Of a stretch of DNA of 38,936 nt, positions 9,293-18,434 are shown piece by piece. The notes beneath the pieces are model-generated. The model saw nothing but the letters and a program-made list of their open reading frames with translations, had not been told where the DNA came from and made no database searches. The DNA is from a candidate division WWE3 bacterium (GTDB lineage: Bacteria; Patescibacteriota; WWE3; 2-01-FULL-39-13). The stretch covers positions 1 through 38,936 of the forward strand of contig JALWZX010000065.1 in NCBI GenBank assembly GCA_027002375.1, read 5' to 3'. Position 1 is the stretch's first letter. The number at the start of each line of letters is the position of its first letter. The translations under genes were made by a program, and so were the position numbers.

Positions 9293-11971
9293 ATGCGGTT
9301 AAAAGACATAAATAATATTTTAATAATACTTGTTATTCTGATTGCTCTTAGTGTTAATCAGGTTCTAATTGCACAAGATGTAAATTACGACGTTCTAAAA
9401 TATGCAAATGCACAAGAGATAAGTGATCAGATTCAACAAAATAATGATGAGATTGCAGTTGATATTCCAGCCGAGGTAAAAGAATCTGCAGATGAATTGG
9501 TGAAAAGTAAGAATACTACAGAAAGTAATTTTGATCCAGAACTTAAAACGCATGTTTCTGATGAGTTTGTCACAGTTTATAAGCGTAATGGTAAGTATAA
9601 AATCAGCTATACTCTTGGTGAAGGTTCTAACCTTGGAGTTCCTCATAAATCTGCATATAAAAAAATAGAAGATAATATTTACCAGTATGATAATGTTTAC
9701 GATGGTATAGATTTGAGATTTACAAAAAGTAATTCAGATGTATTAGAGGAATTCATTGTTGATTCAAAAGAAAAAGCTTTAGAGATTACAGAATTGCCTG
9801 AAATAGTTTCACATGATGGTTTATATTATGAAACGAATTTTGATGGCTCAATAACATTCAGAGATGAAAATACCACAGAAGTAATTTTTTCTATACCGAA
9901 GCCGGTAATGTATGAGCTAAATGATAAGGATGATGATAATTACGGTTTGCACTACGAAATTTACAAAAAGAACGACAAAACATATTTAGTAAAAGTAATC
10001 GATAAACAAGGTAGAGAATGGTTAGCAGATTCAAATCGACAATACCCAATTGTTGTAGATGCAACTACCGTAGATACATCTACATCTGTTAACGCGACTG
10101 TATATTCTTTTCAAAGGAAAATTTGGTTTGACGGTCAAAGGTATTGGGTTTCATTTTATAGTTATGGGGATACAAGATTAGAATTTTGGTATTCAGAAGA
10201 TGGAACAAGTTGGACAGAAAATACAAGTGCGAGATTATCGTATGCTAATTATGATTATTCAATTGTTCCAAGCAGTGGATATCTATATATAGCATATACT
10301 AGGTCAAATGATATTAGGTTGCGAAAAGCCAAAGACTACCCATCTGGTTTGTTTTCGTGGGATACCGAAGTTACCATTTTCGATGGAACCGGTAGTACTA
10401 ATGCTTATAGATACCCAAATGTCTCGGTTAGTCCCAATGGAAACGTTTTTGTTACTGCAAGGCATTATATAGAAACGTCAGCAACAATTACAGATGTAAC
10501 AGAAGACGGAACTGTGGATTCCTGGGGTGGTCAAGATACGAGCTCAGATTATTTTGGATTTGGTAGGCAAAAGTTCATATGGTGGTATTATCAAGAAAGA
10601 GGCTATATTGAATGGAATGTCGCATCAAAATTACCGTATGATGCTAATATTACAGATGTTGATTTTACGTATCATGGTTATCAAAGGGATTATGACGGTC
10701 AAATTAGAGATTTGAAAACATACAGGCCATCTACGTCATCTGCGAGTGATATATACTCTGATGCAGGTGGTGGAACAACCTATATTAACCCTTCTAACTT
10801 TCCACAAGTAGCGTCAAATCAAACAGTTGACCTTGGAACAACAGCTGATTCTGATCTAGAAGGACAATTGTCTAGCGGGTGGTTTGCAATTGGAGTGAGG
10901 TGTGATACTGAGGGGTCAGGTACAGGTAGATCGCTTATATATTCTGAAGATAATACTAGCTCGAATCCAGCGCCAAGGTTAAGTGTTCAATATAATGAAT
11001 ATCAAATTGTCTCTAAAAAAAGTACATATTCAGATAACATAACAACGTGGGATTCCACAGTAACCTTAGATCACTCAAGTACAAGTTATAATACAAGTGC
11101 AATTGTTCCATTAGCTAGTGGTAAAATGTATGCAGTTTGGCAAAAGGGAAACGATCTGAAAGGTGCGATTTATAACGGTACAAGTTGGGGTTCTACGTCT
11201 ACCATTGTTTCAGGTGGAATTGCCAGCGGAACTAGCAGTATATCTGTAGTTAGTGTCCCGAGTAAAGATGATGTTCACGTGGCATATATATCAAACTCTG
11301 GTGGTTATATTAGATACATATACTATAATGGGTCTTCGTGGGGGTCATATGTAACGTTAGATGGCACAGGAACAAACTACACACCAGTAATATCAGTAGA
11401 TACTAATAGAAATGACAATGTTCATGTTGCATGGATTCGCAACAATCAGACTATATATTATAAACGCGGTGTATCACCATATGCTAGCGCCAATTTTACA
11501 AGCACTGCTGATACGATTGAAAGTACTGGAACTAATAAATGGTTAACGACAACATTCGATACGCGTGATACCAATGATTTCATAATACTCGCATGGACAG
11601 AGGGATCCTCTTCGCCTTATAATATTAAATGGTACAAAAGATCTTTATATCAACCAGGCAATTGCGTATTAGATGAGAATTCGAGTAGGGATCAAGTAAT
11701 CATTAATTGGATCGATACAAACAACCAAGAAAAACATTACATATTGCAAAAAAGTACTAATGAAGGTGCTTATTCTACTATTGGTACATTAAATGCTAAT
11801 ACCACCTCTTATACTGATACAAGTGTTTCAACTGGAAATTCGTATCAGTACAAGGTATATGCAACTGATGACGTAAATGAATCATACGCATGCTATACTT
11901 CTAAGTTAACATTTGCTACTAGTAGTTTCGGTTTTGAAGGTGTCAAACTAGAAGGTTTAGAAATTAATTAG
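9293..11971 (+). CDS. Secreted/surface protein with BNR/sialidase-like repeats, a DNRLRE/CBM-like segment and a C-terminal FN3-like domain
   Basis: 892-aa ORF starting 15 nt after the previous stop; N-terminal hydrophobic segment (NNILIILVILIALSVNQVLIAQ); repeated 'VHVAYIxNxGxIxYxYYNGSSW' units; C-terminal 'ILQKSTNEGAYSTIGTLNANTTSYTDTSVSTGNSYQYKVYATD' is FN3-like. Confidence 0.8.
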   Translation: MRLKDINNILIILVILIALSVNQVLIAQDVNYDVLKYANAQEISDQIQQNNDEIAVDIPAEVKESADELVKSKNTTESNFDPELKTHVSDEFVTVYKRNGKYKISYTLGEGSNLGVPHKSAYKKIEDNIYQYDNVYDGIDLRFTKSNSDVLEEFIVDSKEKALEITELPEIVSHDGLYYETNFDGSITFRDENTTEVIFSIPKPVMYELNDKDDDNYGLHYEIYKKNDKTYLVKVIDKQGREWLADSNRQYPIVVDATTVDTSTSVNATVYSFQRKIWFDGQRYWVSFYSYGDTRLEFWYSEDGTSWTENTSARLSYANYDYSIVPSSGYLYIAYTRSNDIRLRKAKDYPSGLFSWDTEVTIFDGTGSTNAYRYPNVSVSPNGNVFVTARHYIETSATITDVTEDGTVDSWGGQDTSSDYFGFGRQKFIWWYYQERGYIEWNVASKLPYDANITDVDFTYHGYQRDYDGQIRDLKTYRPSTSSASDIYSDAGGGTTYINPSNFPQVASNQTVDLGTTADSDLEGQLSSGWFAIGVRCDTEGSGTGRSLIYSEDNTSSNPAPRLSVQYNEYQIVSKKSTYSDNITTWDSTVTLDHSSTSYNTSAIVPLASGKMYAVWQKGNDLKGAIYNGTSWGSTSTIVSGGIASGTSSISVVSVPSKDDVHVAYISNSGGYIRYIYYNGSSWGSYVTLDGTGTNYTPVISVDTNRNDNVHVAWIRNNQTIYYKRGVSPYASANFTSTADTIESTGTNKWLTTTFDTRDTNDFIILAWTEGSSSPYNIKWYKRSLYQPGNCVLDENSSRDQVIINWIDTNNQEKHYILQKSTNEGAYSTIGTLNANTTSYTDTSVSTGNSYQYKVYATDDVNESYACYTSKLTFATSSFGFEGVKLEGLEIN

Positions 11972-12009
11972 TATGCTTGGTGGAAATTAACCTAATTTTT
12001 GGTTTATTG

Positions 12010-15000
12010 TTAGGTGTCACTTGTAGCTACTATGTAATTACCTCCTGTATAGCTACCTTCACCTAAAACTGAAGGTATCTTAATACCCCAGTAGATTGTT
12101 GTAGATGAATTTGATGGTGATTGTGTTGATTTAGGCAAACTTATATCGACAACAGATGAAGTTGTTGATAATTGTGTGCCAGATCCATAAGTAAAGGTAG
12201 ATGTTGAATATTCTTGGTTATTAGCTGGTATTGTATCACCACTACAAGTAGGGTAGGTTGTGCACATATCATCACCAGAAAGATCTACATCAATAGATTG
12301 ATTGCCTGTATTTGTTACAGTTGTAGTTTGATTTGTTGACCCAGAGTCGTCGCCCGCTAACATAAAACCGTAAGATAAAGAAGAGTCAGTAGATAAGGCT
12401 AAAAGACTATTTACATCTGTAATGTCAGAACTACTTAAATTGTCGGCATTTTTTCCAGCCTGATCTGTTGCTTTTATATATCCAAGCCAATATTCTGTAG
12501 CATAAGTTCCAGTATCAGTTGCATCAGCGAAGAACTGTATATCTGCTGAGCAAGTAGCTGTACATGAGCTTCCTGAACAATTTGATAAATTACAATTTGT
12601 ATCTGCATAGCAATTTTCATCATTTGTGGTACAGCTACTTGCTCCTGTTACACCTGATCTAAATAACTTTCCGGTTACAGTATCAATGTCAGAATATCCG
12701 TCTGGATCTGTGACTGTAGCTGTCCAAGTTACAGTTTTGGTAGAACCCTCACTTAAATCAATGTCATTACCTGAATTTACATCAACTGTTGTTACAGTTG
12801 GTAATTGGTTAGTCTTAAATTCTTGAATCTTAGACCAAGCTCCAGCAACACCGCCTGAGTCCCAAAACCTAATGCGCCAATAGTAAGTGCTACCATCAGA
12901 TAGAGCAGATCCACCGTAAGAAATATCACTCGATCTAGAATCTTCAGACAATGACGATATTGAGGTTTTACCACTATCCCACATTTCTGGTGTGTCAGTC
13001 CAATCATTATCATTACCAACTTGTATCTGATAATAACTTGAGGTTTCCCCGGTATCATCGTCATCAAAGATAGCTGAAAAAACAGGCGCAGATATTCCCG
13101 TGGCAGGTGATGTTTGTCCGTTTTGTGCTGATGTGTTATTGCAGTATGGTGTTTGTGGTGGATTCGGTCTAGGTGAAAACAAAGAACTTAGGTTTACACC
13201 AGTTAAACCATACGAATTCCCAATAAATATATCGTCACCACCATTATCACCTTCATCTAATTGTCTAAAATCTATTGTGTCGTTAGCAGTTAAACTAAAA
13301 ATACCACTACCAGACCAACCCCCATCAAATGTATCGGCAGTACCTTGATCGCCCCTAATATATGTTCCTGTATTTCCCAATGGCGAAATTGTATCATTTA
13401 TGTAAAATATACCAGCCGAAGTAAGCCGTGCTGTGCCGGTTGTTCTGTTAGTTCTTGCGCCACTTGTGAATATATATTTATCAGTTTTCAAAACAGTTGT
13501 TTTGCTATTAGATAAGGAGAAAGAAAATGATCCTGTACTTTGTGTATCTACCGTATCGAAGGTAATTATTTCATTACGTCCACCAATATCTTGACTTCCA
13601 GCATTTTCATGTATTTGCAAATAATCCGCGTAATTAGGCAATTGAACAATGGCTATACCAGTTTTTGAGGATATCGTTTGTGTGCTATATGCCGAATATG
13701 CACCAGTTGCTCCCCATTCTAATCTTAAGACGTCGTCCTTATTCGCTTTTATTATAGTCATGTTTGATGTCGCACCCTCAGTAATTCCGTCGGTACCCCT
13801 TATATACACATAGTCAAATGATTGAGGTATAGCAGTGCCATTTAGGCTTAAATCTGAAGTAGCGCTAGTTCTGTTTGTTGCACCATCAATACCGATATTA
13901 TAAGTAATTAGATAGTAGCCAGCTTCTTTCAGCACAATTTGCTCTGGGTTAGTTGAAGTACTATGGCCATAAACATTTGTGTCAGAATTTTCTATCGATG
14001 TTGTAAAATTAATATTTTGTTTTGATGTGGAAGTCGACTGATTATCTTGTCCTTGCAGTTTTAAATAATTCCAATTGTCATCTAATTTTAAGATCCAAAG
14101 TGACGATCTGTTAGCAACAAGTGTATGTGATGCGCTATTAGTGCCAGATCTAATAATTTCTACTCTAAAATTATCGTTCAAATCTGCATTAGCAACTCCA
14201 TAACCATATGTATAATATCTATCGTTATTCGCATTGCGTCTATAACCCTGACCGTGACCCAACAAACCTTCAGTTCCACCTAACAAAACTCTTGATAGAT
14301 AACTTATTCTGTTTCCGTATGTATCGTTCCTTGCAACTACTACATAACCAAATAAAAAATGTCCACTGTCGTTAAATAAAACATCTATATCGTTGGCATT
14401 TTGTGTAAATGCAGAATCTTCTGTTACTTGTGAATTAAAAGGCACACCAGTATAAGATGTATTATTAGTATCATGTGTACCGCTCGTGTCCCTATAAATT
14501 CCCATATTACCAGTTGAATCAAAATTAGATGCCATACTAAATTGTTGTGTGGTAGACCAAGAACCCTCACCACCTCTGTTATCCCAAAACTTAATACGCC
14601 AGTAATATGTATTACCCTCACTTAGTGAAGTACCAGAATAAATTATGTCATCACATCGAGTATTCTCGCTACAAGCGCTTTGTGAAGTTTTACTACTATC
14701 CCACATTTCTGCAGAAGTCCAATCTGTATCTGTACCAACTTGAATTTGGTAATAAACTGCAGTATCAGAAGTATTGGTGTCATCAAATATTGCAGAAAAA
14801 GCTGGTGTAGAATCGGTTAAATTTGTAACAGGCGATGCCTGGCCACTCTGTGCTGTATTATTATTACAATAAGGCGTTTGTGGTGCATTTGGATTATCGT
14901 TTGAGGCTGTACTAAATTGCTGATTAGCAGACCATGTACCCTCGCCACCCTGATCATCCCAAAATTTAATACGCCAATAATATGTTGAGCCAGCAGTTAG

Positions 15001-16788
15001 AGATGAACCATCGTAGATAATGTCTGATGATCTAGTATTTTCGTCTACTGGTGAGCTAAATAAAGTTTTATTACTGTTCCACATTTCTGCAGAAGTCCAA
15101 TCTGTATCTGTACCGACTTGAATTTGGTAATATTTCGCTTGATCTGATGTATCGTCATCGTCAAAAATAGCAGAAAATGCAGGTGTAGGGTCAACCAAAC
15201 CAGAAACAGGAGTAGCCTGTCCAGTTTGAGCACTATTATCGTTTGCATAAGGCGTTTGTGGTGCATTTGGAGCGTTGTTAGGGGGAACATATGGAAATAT
15301 TGTATCTAGGTTTATTGCATCTAAGCCAATTGCATTAGCAACGAACTTATCATTGTTTCCGTTGTCGCCTTCATCTATTTGTCTAAAGGTAACAGCGTCA
15401 TTTGTCGATAAATCAAATAAGCCAGCAGCAGACCATCCGCCATCAAAAGTATCAGGTGTGCTTTGATCACCTCTTACATACATACCAGTATTACCAACAG
15501 GTTGAACAGTGCCATTTATATAAAACCTGCCAGCAGATAGTAATCTTGTTGTTCCAGAGGTTCTATTGCTTCTTGCGCCAGACATGAAAAGGTATGTTCC
15601 ATCTTGTTGAATAGTGGCAGTACCTGTAGAAGTACTAAACGAAAAAGATGTTGAGTCCGCTTCGTCTGAAGTATCAAAAAGTATAGTGTTATTTAATCCT
15701 CCAACATCTTGAGTTCCACTTGTATCATGTGTTATTAAGTAATCGCCATCATCAGGTAGTTTAACAATTGCAATAAATGTTCTATCAGATCTCGTTTGAG
15801 TTCCATATGCACCAACAGCACCAGTTGCGCCCCATTCTAAAGTCAAAACATCGTTGGCAGATGCATTAATAATAGACATATTTGTAGCCGTGCCGTGTGT
15901 TGTTGAATTTAAGTATCGAATGTAAGAATAATCATATGATTGTGGTACAGCTGTTCCATTTAATGCTAAGTTAGTTGTTATAGAGGTTCTATTGGCCGCT
16001 CCATCAACACCAACAGAGTAGGTTACTAGATAATGGCCCGCAGTTTTTAAAGTAATTTGGTTTGAGTTTGTTGAAGTACTATGTCCAAAAGTATCCGTAT
16101 CCGTATTTTCAACAGATGTAGTAAAATTTATATCTTGTTTTGATGTGGAAGTCGATTGATTGTTTTGTCCCTGCAGTTTTAAATAAGCCCAACTTTCGCG
16201 TAGTTTAACGATCCAAAAAGACGAATGATTTGCTTCTAGTACATGTGATGCTGTGTTCGCCCCTTGCCTTATGATTTCAACTCTAATATCATCATTAGAG
16301 CTAACATTAACAATGCCATAACCATAAGCATAATATCTATCTGTTGTAGCGCTTCTTCTATAACCTTGACCATGCCCTGATAAGTTTTCAGTGCCACCGA
16401 CGGTTACTCTAGATAAATAAGAGATACGATTACCATATGAATCATTTCTGGCTTGCACAGAATAACCAAACAAATAGTGGCCAGCATCGCCTAAATCAAC
16501 ATCAATGTCATTAGCATCTTGTGTAAACGCTGATTCCTGAGTTTGCTGATAATTAAAAGGTACGCCTGTATAAGAAGCATTATCTGTGTCATGAGTTCCA
16601 TTTGTGTCAACATAAATAGCATAATCACCATCAGTTGCAAAAACCGTAGTGGCAAAAATACCGGTAAATAGGGTAATAACAAGAAAAAATAATAAAGCAC
16701 TGTAAATTATTCTATATTTAGAAATTTGTAATTTTAAAATATGCTTTAAAAAAGCATTAAACCAATAACACCTCAGGCAGGAATTCAT
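12010..16788 (-). CDS. Large secreted surface protein with two blocks of three C1q/TNF-like units, three FN3-like units and a Cys-containing C-terminal module
   Basis: 1592-aa ORF; hydrophobic signal-like N-terminus (IIYSALLFFLVITLFTGIFATTVFA); internal repeats visible at protein and DNA level. Confidence 0.85.
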   Translation of the reverse strand: MNSCLRCYWFNAFLKHILKLQISKYRIIYSALLFFLVITLFTGIFATTVFATDGDYAIYVDTNGTHDTDNASYTGVPFNYQQTQESAFTQDANDIDVDLGDAGHYLFGYSVQARNDSYGNRISYLSRVTVGGTENLSGHGQGYRRSATTDRYYAYGYGIVNVSSNDDIRVEIIRQGANTASHVLEANHSSFWIVKLRESWAYLKLQGQNNQSTSTSKQDINFTTSVENTDTDTFGHSTSTNSNQITLKTAGHYLVTYSVGVDGAANRTSITTNLALNGTAVPQSYDYSYIRYLNSTTHGTATNMSIINASANDVLTLEWGATGAVGAYGTQTRSDRTFIAIVKLPDDGDYLITHDTSGTQDVGGLNNTILFDTSDEADSTSFSFSTSTGTATIQQDGTYLFMSGARSNRTSGTTRLLSAGRFYINGTVQPVGNTGMYVRGDQSTPDTFDGGWSAAGLFDLSTNDAVTFRQIDEGDNGNNDKFVANAIGLDAINLDTIFPYVPPNNAPNAPQTPYANDNSAQTGQATPVSGLVDPTPAFSAIFDDDDTSDQAKYYQIQVGTDTDWTSAEMWNSNKTLFSSPVDENTRSSDIIYDGSSLTAGSTYYWRIKFWDDQGGEGTWSANQQFSTASNDNPNAPQTPYCNNNTAQSGQASPVTNLTDSTPAFSAIFDDTNTSDTAVYYQIQVGTDTDWTSAEMWDSSKTSQSACSENTRCDDIIYSGTSLSEGNTYYWRIKFWDNRGGEGSWSTTQQFSMASNFDSTGNMGIYRDTSGTHDTNNTSYTGVPFNSQVTEDSAFTQNANDIDVLFNDSGHFLFGYVVVARNDTYGNRISYLSRVLLGGTEGLLGHGQGYRRNANNDRYYTYGYGVANADLNDNFRVEIIRSGTNSASHTLVANRSSLWILKLDDNWNYLKLQGQDNQSTSTSKQNINFTTSIENSDTNVYGHSTSTNPEQIVLKEAGYYLITYNIGIDGATNRTSATSDLSLNGTAIPQSFDYVYIRGTDGITEGATSNMTIIKANKDDVLRLEWGATGAYSAYSTQTISSKTGIAIVQLPNYADYLQIHENAGSQDIGGRNEIITFDTVDTQSTGSFSFSLSNSKTTVLKTDKYIFTSGARTNRTTGTARLTSAGIFYINDTISPLGNTGTYIRGDQGTADTFDGGWSGSGIFSLTANDTIDFRQLDEGDNGGDDIFIGNSYGLTGVNLSSLFSPRPNPPQTPYCNNTSAQNGQTSPATGISAPVFSAIFDDDDTGETSSYYQIQVGNDNDWTDTPEMWDSGKTSISSLSEDSRSSDISYGGSALSDGSTYYWRIRFWDSGGVAGAWSKIQEFKTNQLPTVTTVDVNSGNDIDLSEGSTKTVTWTATVTDPDGYSDIDTVTGKLFRSGVTGASSCTTNDENCYADTNCNLSNCSGSSCTATCSADIQFFADATDTGTYATEYWLGYIKATDQAGKNADNLSSSDITDVNSLLALSTDSSLSYGFMLAGDDSGSTNQTTTVTNTGNQSIDVDLSGDDMCTTYPTCSGDTIPANNQEYSTSTFTYGSGTQLSTTSSVVDISLPKSTQSPSNSSTTIYWGIKIPSVLGEGSYTGGNYIVATSDT

Positions 16789-16860
16789 AATACTATTTTA
16801 ACAGAAAAAAAAGGTGAATGTATGAGAAATGTTACTTCAATTATGTAATAATACCTATAA

Positions 16861-16952
16861 TTTATTATCGCCAAACTTAAAACCATGCACGTTAGTGCGT
16901 GGTTAGGGTTAGCGATAAGAAACCACGGGCTTTAGCCAGTGGAGTTTCATAA
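16861..16952. repeat. Two-hairpin intergenic repeat, copy 1 (partly decayed)
   Basis: tttattatcgccaaacttaaaaccatgcacgttagtgcgtggtt...agcgataagaaaccacgggctttagccagtggagtttcataa; near-identical to 30725..30833. Confidence 0.85.
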
Positions 16953-18419
16953 CGCCAATGTTTTCTTATATAACATAGTATATTTTTGGGCGCTTTTGTT
17001 CCAGCTAAAGTCTTGGTTAACACAATTATTTACCATTGATGCCCATTTATTCTTATCAGACGAATACGTCACAAAAGCGCGCTGTAATGCATTTAATAAT
17101 GCATCAGAAGAAAGATCATCGAATGTAAATCCCGTTGTATTGTCGTGAACTGTATCATACAGTCCCCCAGTTGCTCGAACAACTGGTACTGAACCATATT
17201 TCATTGCAATCATTTGAGTTAGTCCGCATGGTTCAAATCTTGATGGAATTACAAACATGTCACTTGCTGAATAGATTTTTCTAGCTAAATCTTCTGAAAA
17301 TGTTATATTAGGGCTGTAGTCCTGTGTAAATTGTGGGTGTGTTTCTTTAAAATCTTTAAATAAAGCTTCTAATTGTGGATCTCCTGTGCCTAGTAAAACA
17401 AATTGATATCCCATTTCTAATATTTCTGGTAATTTATCTGCGATCAAGTCTAAGCCTTTTTGATCAGCTAAACGGCTGATTGCCGCCAAAATCGGTTTAT
17501 TTGGGTTTACATCTAATCCTAGATCCATTTGCAATCGTGCCTTGTTTTCTGCTTTTCCTTCTTTAACATTAGCCTTAGAATAGTTTTTATATATCATTTT
17601 GTCTGTTAAAGGGTTAAACACTTCGTAACTTATGCCGTTTAGAATTCCAATAATTCTTGATTCTCTTGCCTTCAAAATTTCGTCTAACCCTTCGCCATAT
17701 TCTGGTGTCAATATTTCTTTGGCATAATGCTCTGAAACAGTTGTAATAAAATCAGCACCAACAATGCCTTGCAATACAAAATCTAGATTATCATCGGCTG
17801 TGTCCCATTTAACGGTTTGATTTGTTGCAATATCTATGCCAACTTTTTCAGCAACATCTATGCTACTAAAACCTTGGTAAGCAAGATTATGTATAGTAAA
17901 AACTGTTCTTGGTAAGCCAGTTGTATTGTACCTATGCGTACTTTGAACTATTTGGGGAACTAAACCTGTGTGCCAGTCATTAAGGTGCATTACATCTGGG
18001 TGAAATATGCTGTCAGGGTAGGTAAACGCATCAGAAATTGTTCTACTAAAAAAGGCGAATCTGATTAACTCGTCCTGTGTGCTAGGCATTGCAGTTGGTG
18101 AATAATATACACCACCATTAGATAAAATTTCTTCATTATATATCAAATAGACCGGCACATCAGTATTTGGAATTACAGTTTCGTAGATGATTACTGAATA
18201 TTCCTTATCCCCATAAGGTGTTTTAAATCGTAACACTTCCTCAGTTTTTATGGTGGAATCATTGTGAATTTTTTCGTGCAGTGGTTTATAATACGGAATT
18301 GCAACTCTAACATCAACGCCTAGTTGCTTCAATGCTATGGGTAAGCTACCAATTACATCAGCGATACCACCGACTTTTACTAATGGGGAACATTCAGAAG
18401 CTGCTATTAATACTTTCAT
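16947..18419 (-). CDS. glgA: Glycogen/starch synthase (GT5)
   Basis: MKVLIAASECSPLVKVGGIADVIGSLPIALKQLGVDVRVAIPYY...; PSRFEPCGLTQMIAMKYGSVPVVRATGGLYDTV. The track starts at a TTG (18425); the ATG at 18419 gives the canonical N-terminus. Confidence 0.95.
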   Translation of the reverse strand: MKVLIAASECSPLVKVGGIADVIGSLPIALKQLGVDVRVAIPYYKPLHEKIHNDSTIKTEEVLRFKTPYGDKEYSVIIYETVIPNTDVPVYLIYNEEILSNGGVYYSPTAMPSTQDELIRFAFFSRTISDAFTYPDSIFHPDVMHLNDWHTGLVPQIVQSTHRYNTTGLPRTVFTIHNLAYQGFSSIDVAEKVGIDIATNQTVKWDTADDNLDFVLQGIVGADFITTVSEHYAKEILTPEYGEGLDEILKARESRIIGILNGISYEVFNPLTDKMIYKNYSKANVKEGKAENKARLQMDLGLDVNPNKPILAAISRLADQKGLDLIADKLPEILEMGYQFVLLGTGDPQLEALFKDFKETHPQFTQDYSPNITFSEDLARKIYSASDMFVIPSRFEPCGLTQMIAMKYGSVPVVRATGGLYDTVHDNTTGFTFDDLSSDALLNALQRAFVTYSSDKNKWASMVNNCVNQDFSWNKSAQKYTMLYKKTLAL

Positions 18420-18434
18420 GGGCAAGTTTTGTCA

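Noticed and set aside
11972-12009. ACCTAA...TTAGGT bidirectional terminator between convergent genes
   Set aside because: Weak 6-bp AT-rich stem; insufficient support.
16741-16757. ATGCTTT-AAA-AAAGCAT hairpin as a terminator
   Set aside because: Lies inside the first codons of the tracked 1592-aa ORF; AT-only 7-bp stem without a clear role. It may only indicate that the real start is downstream.
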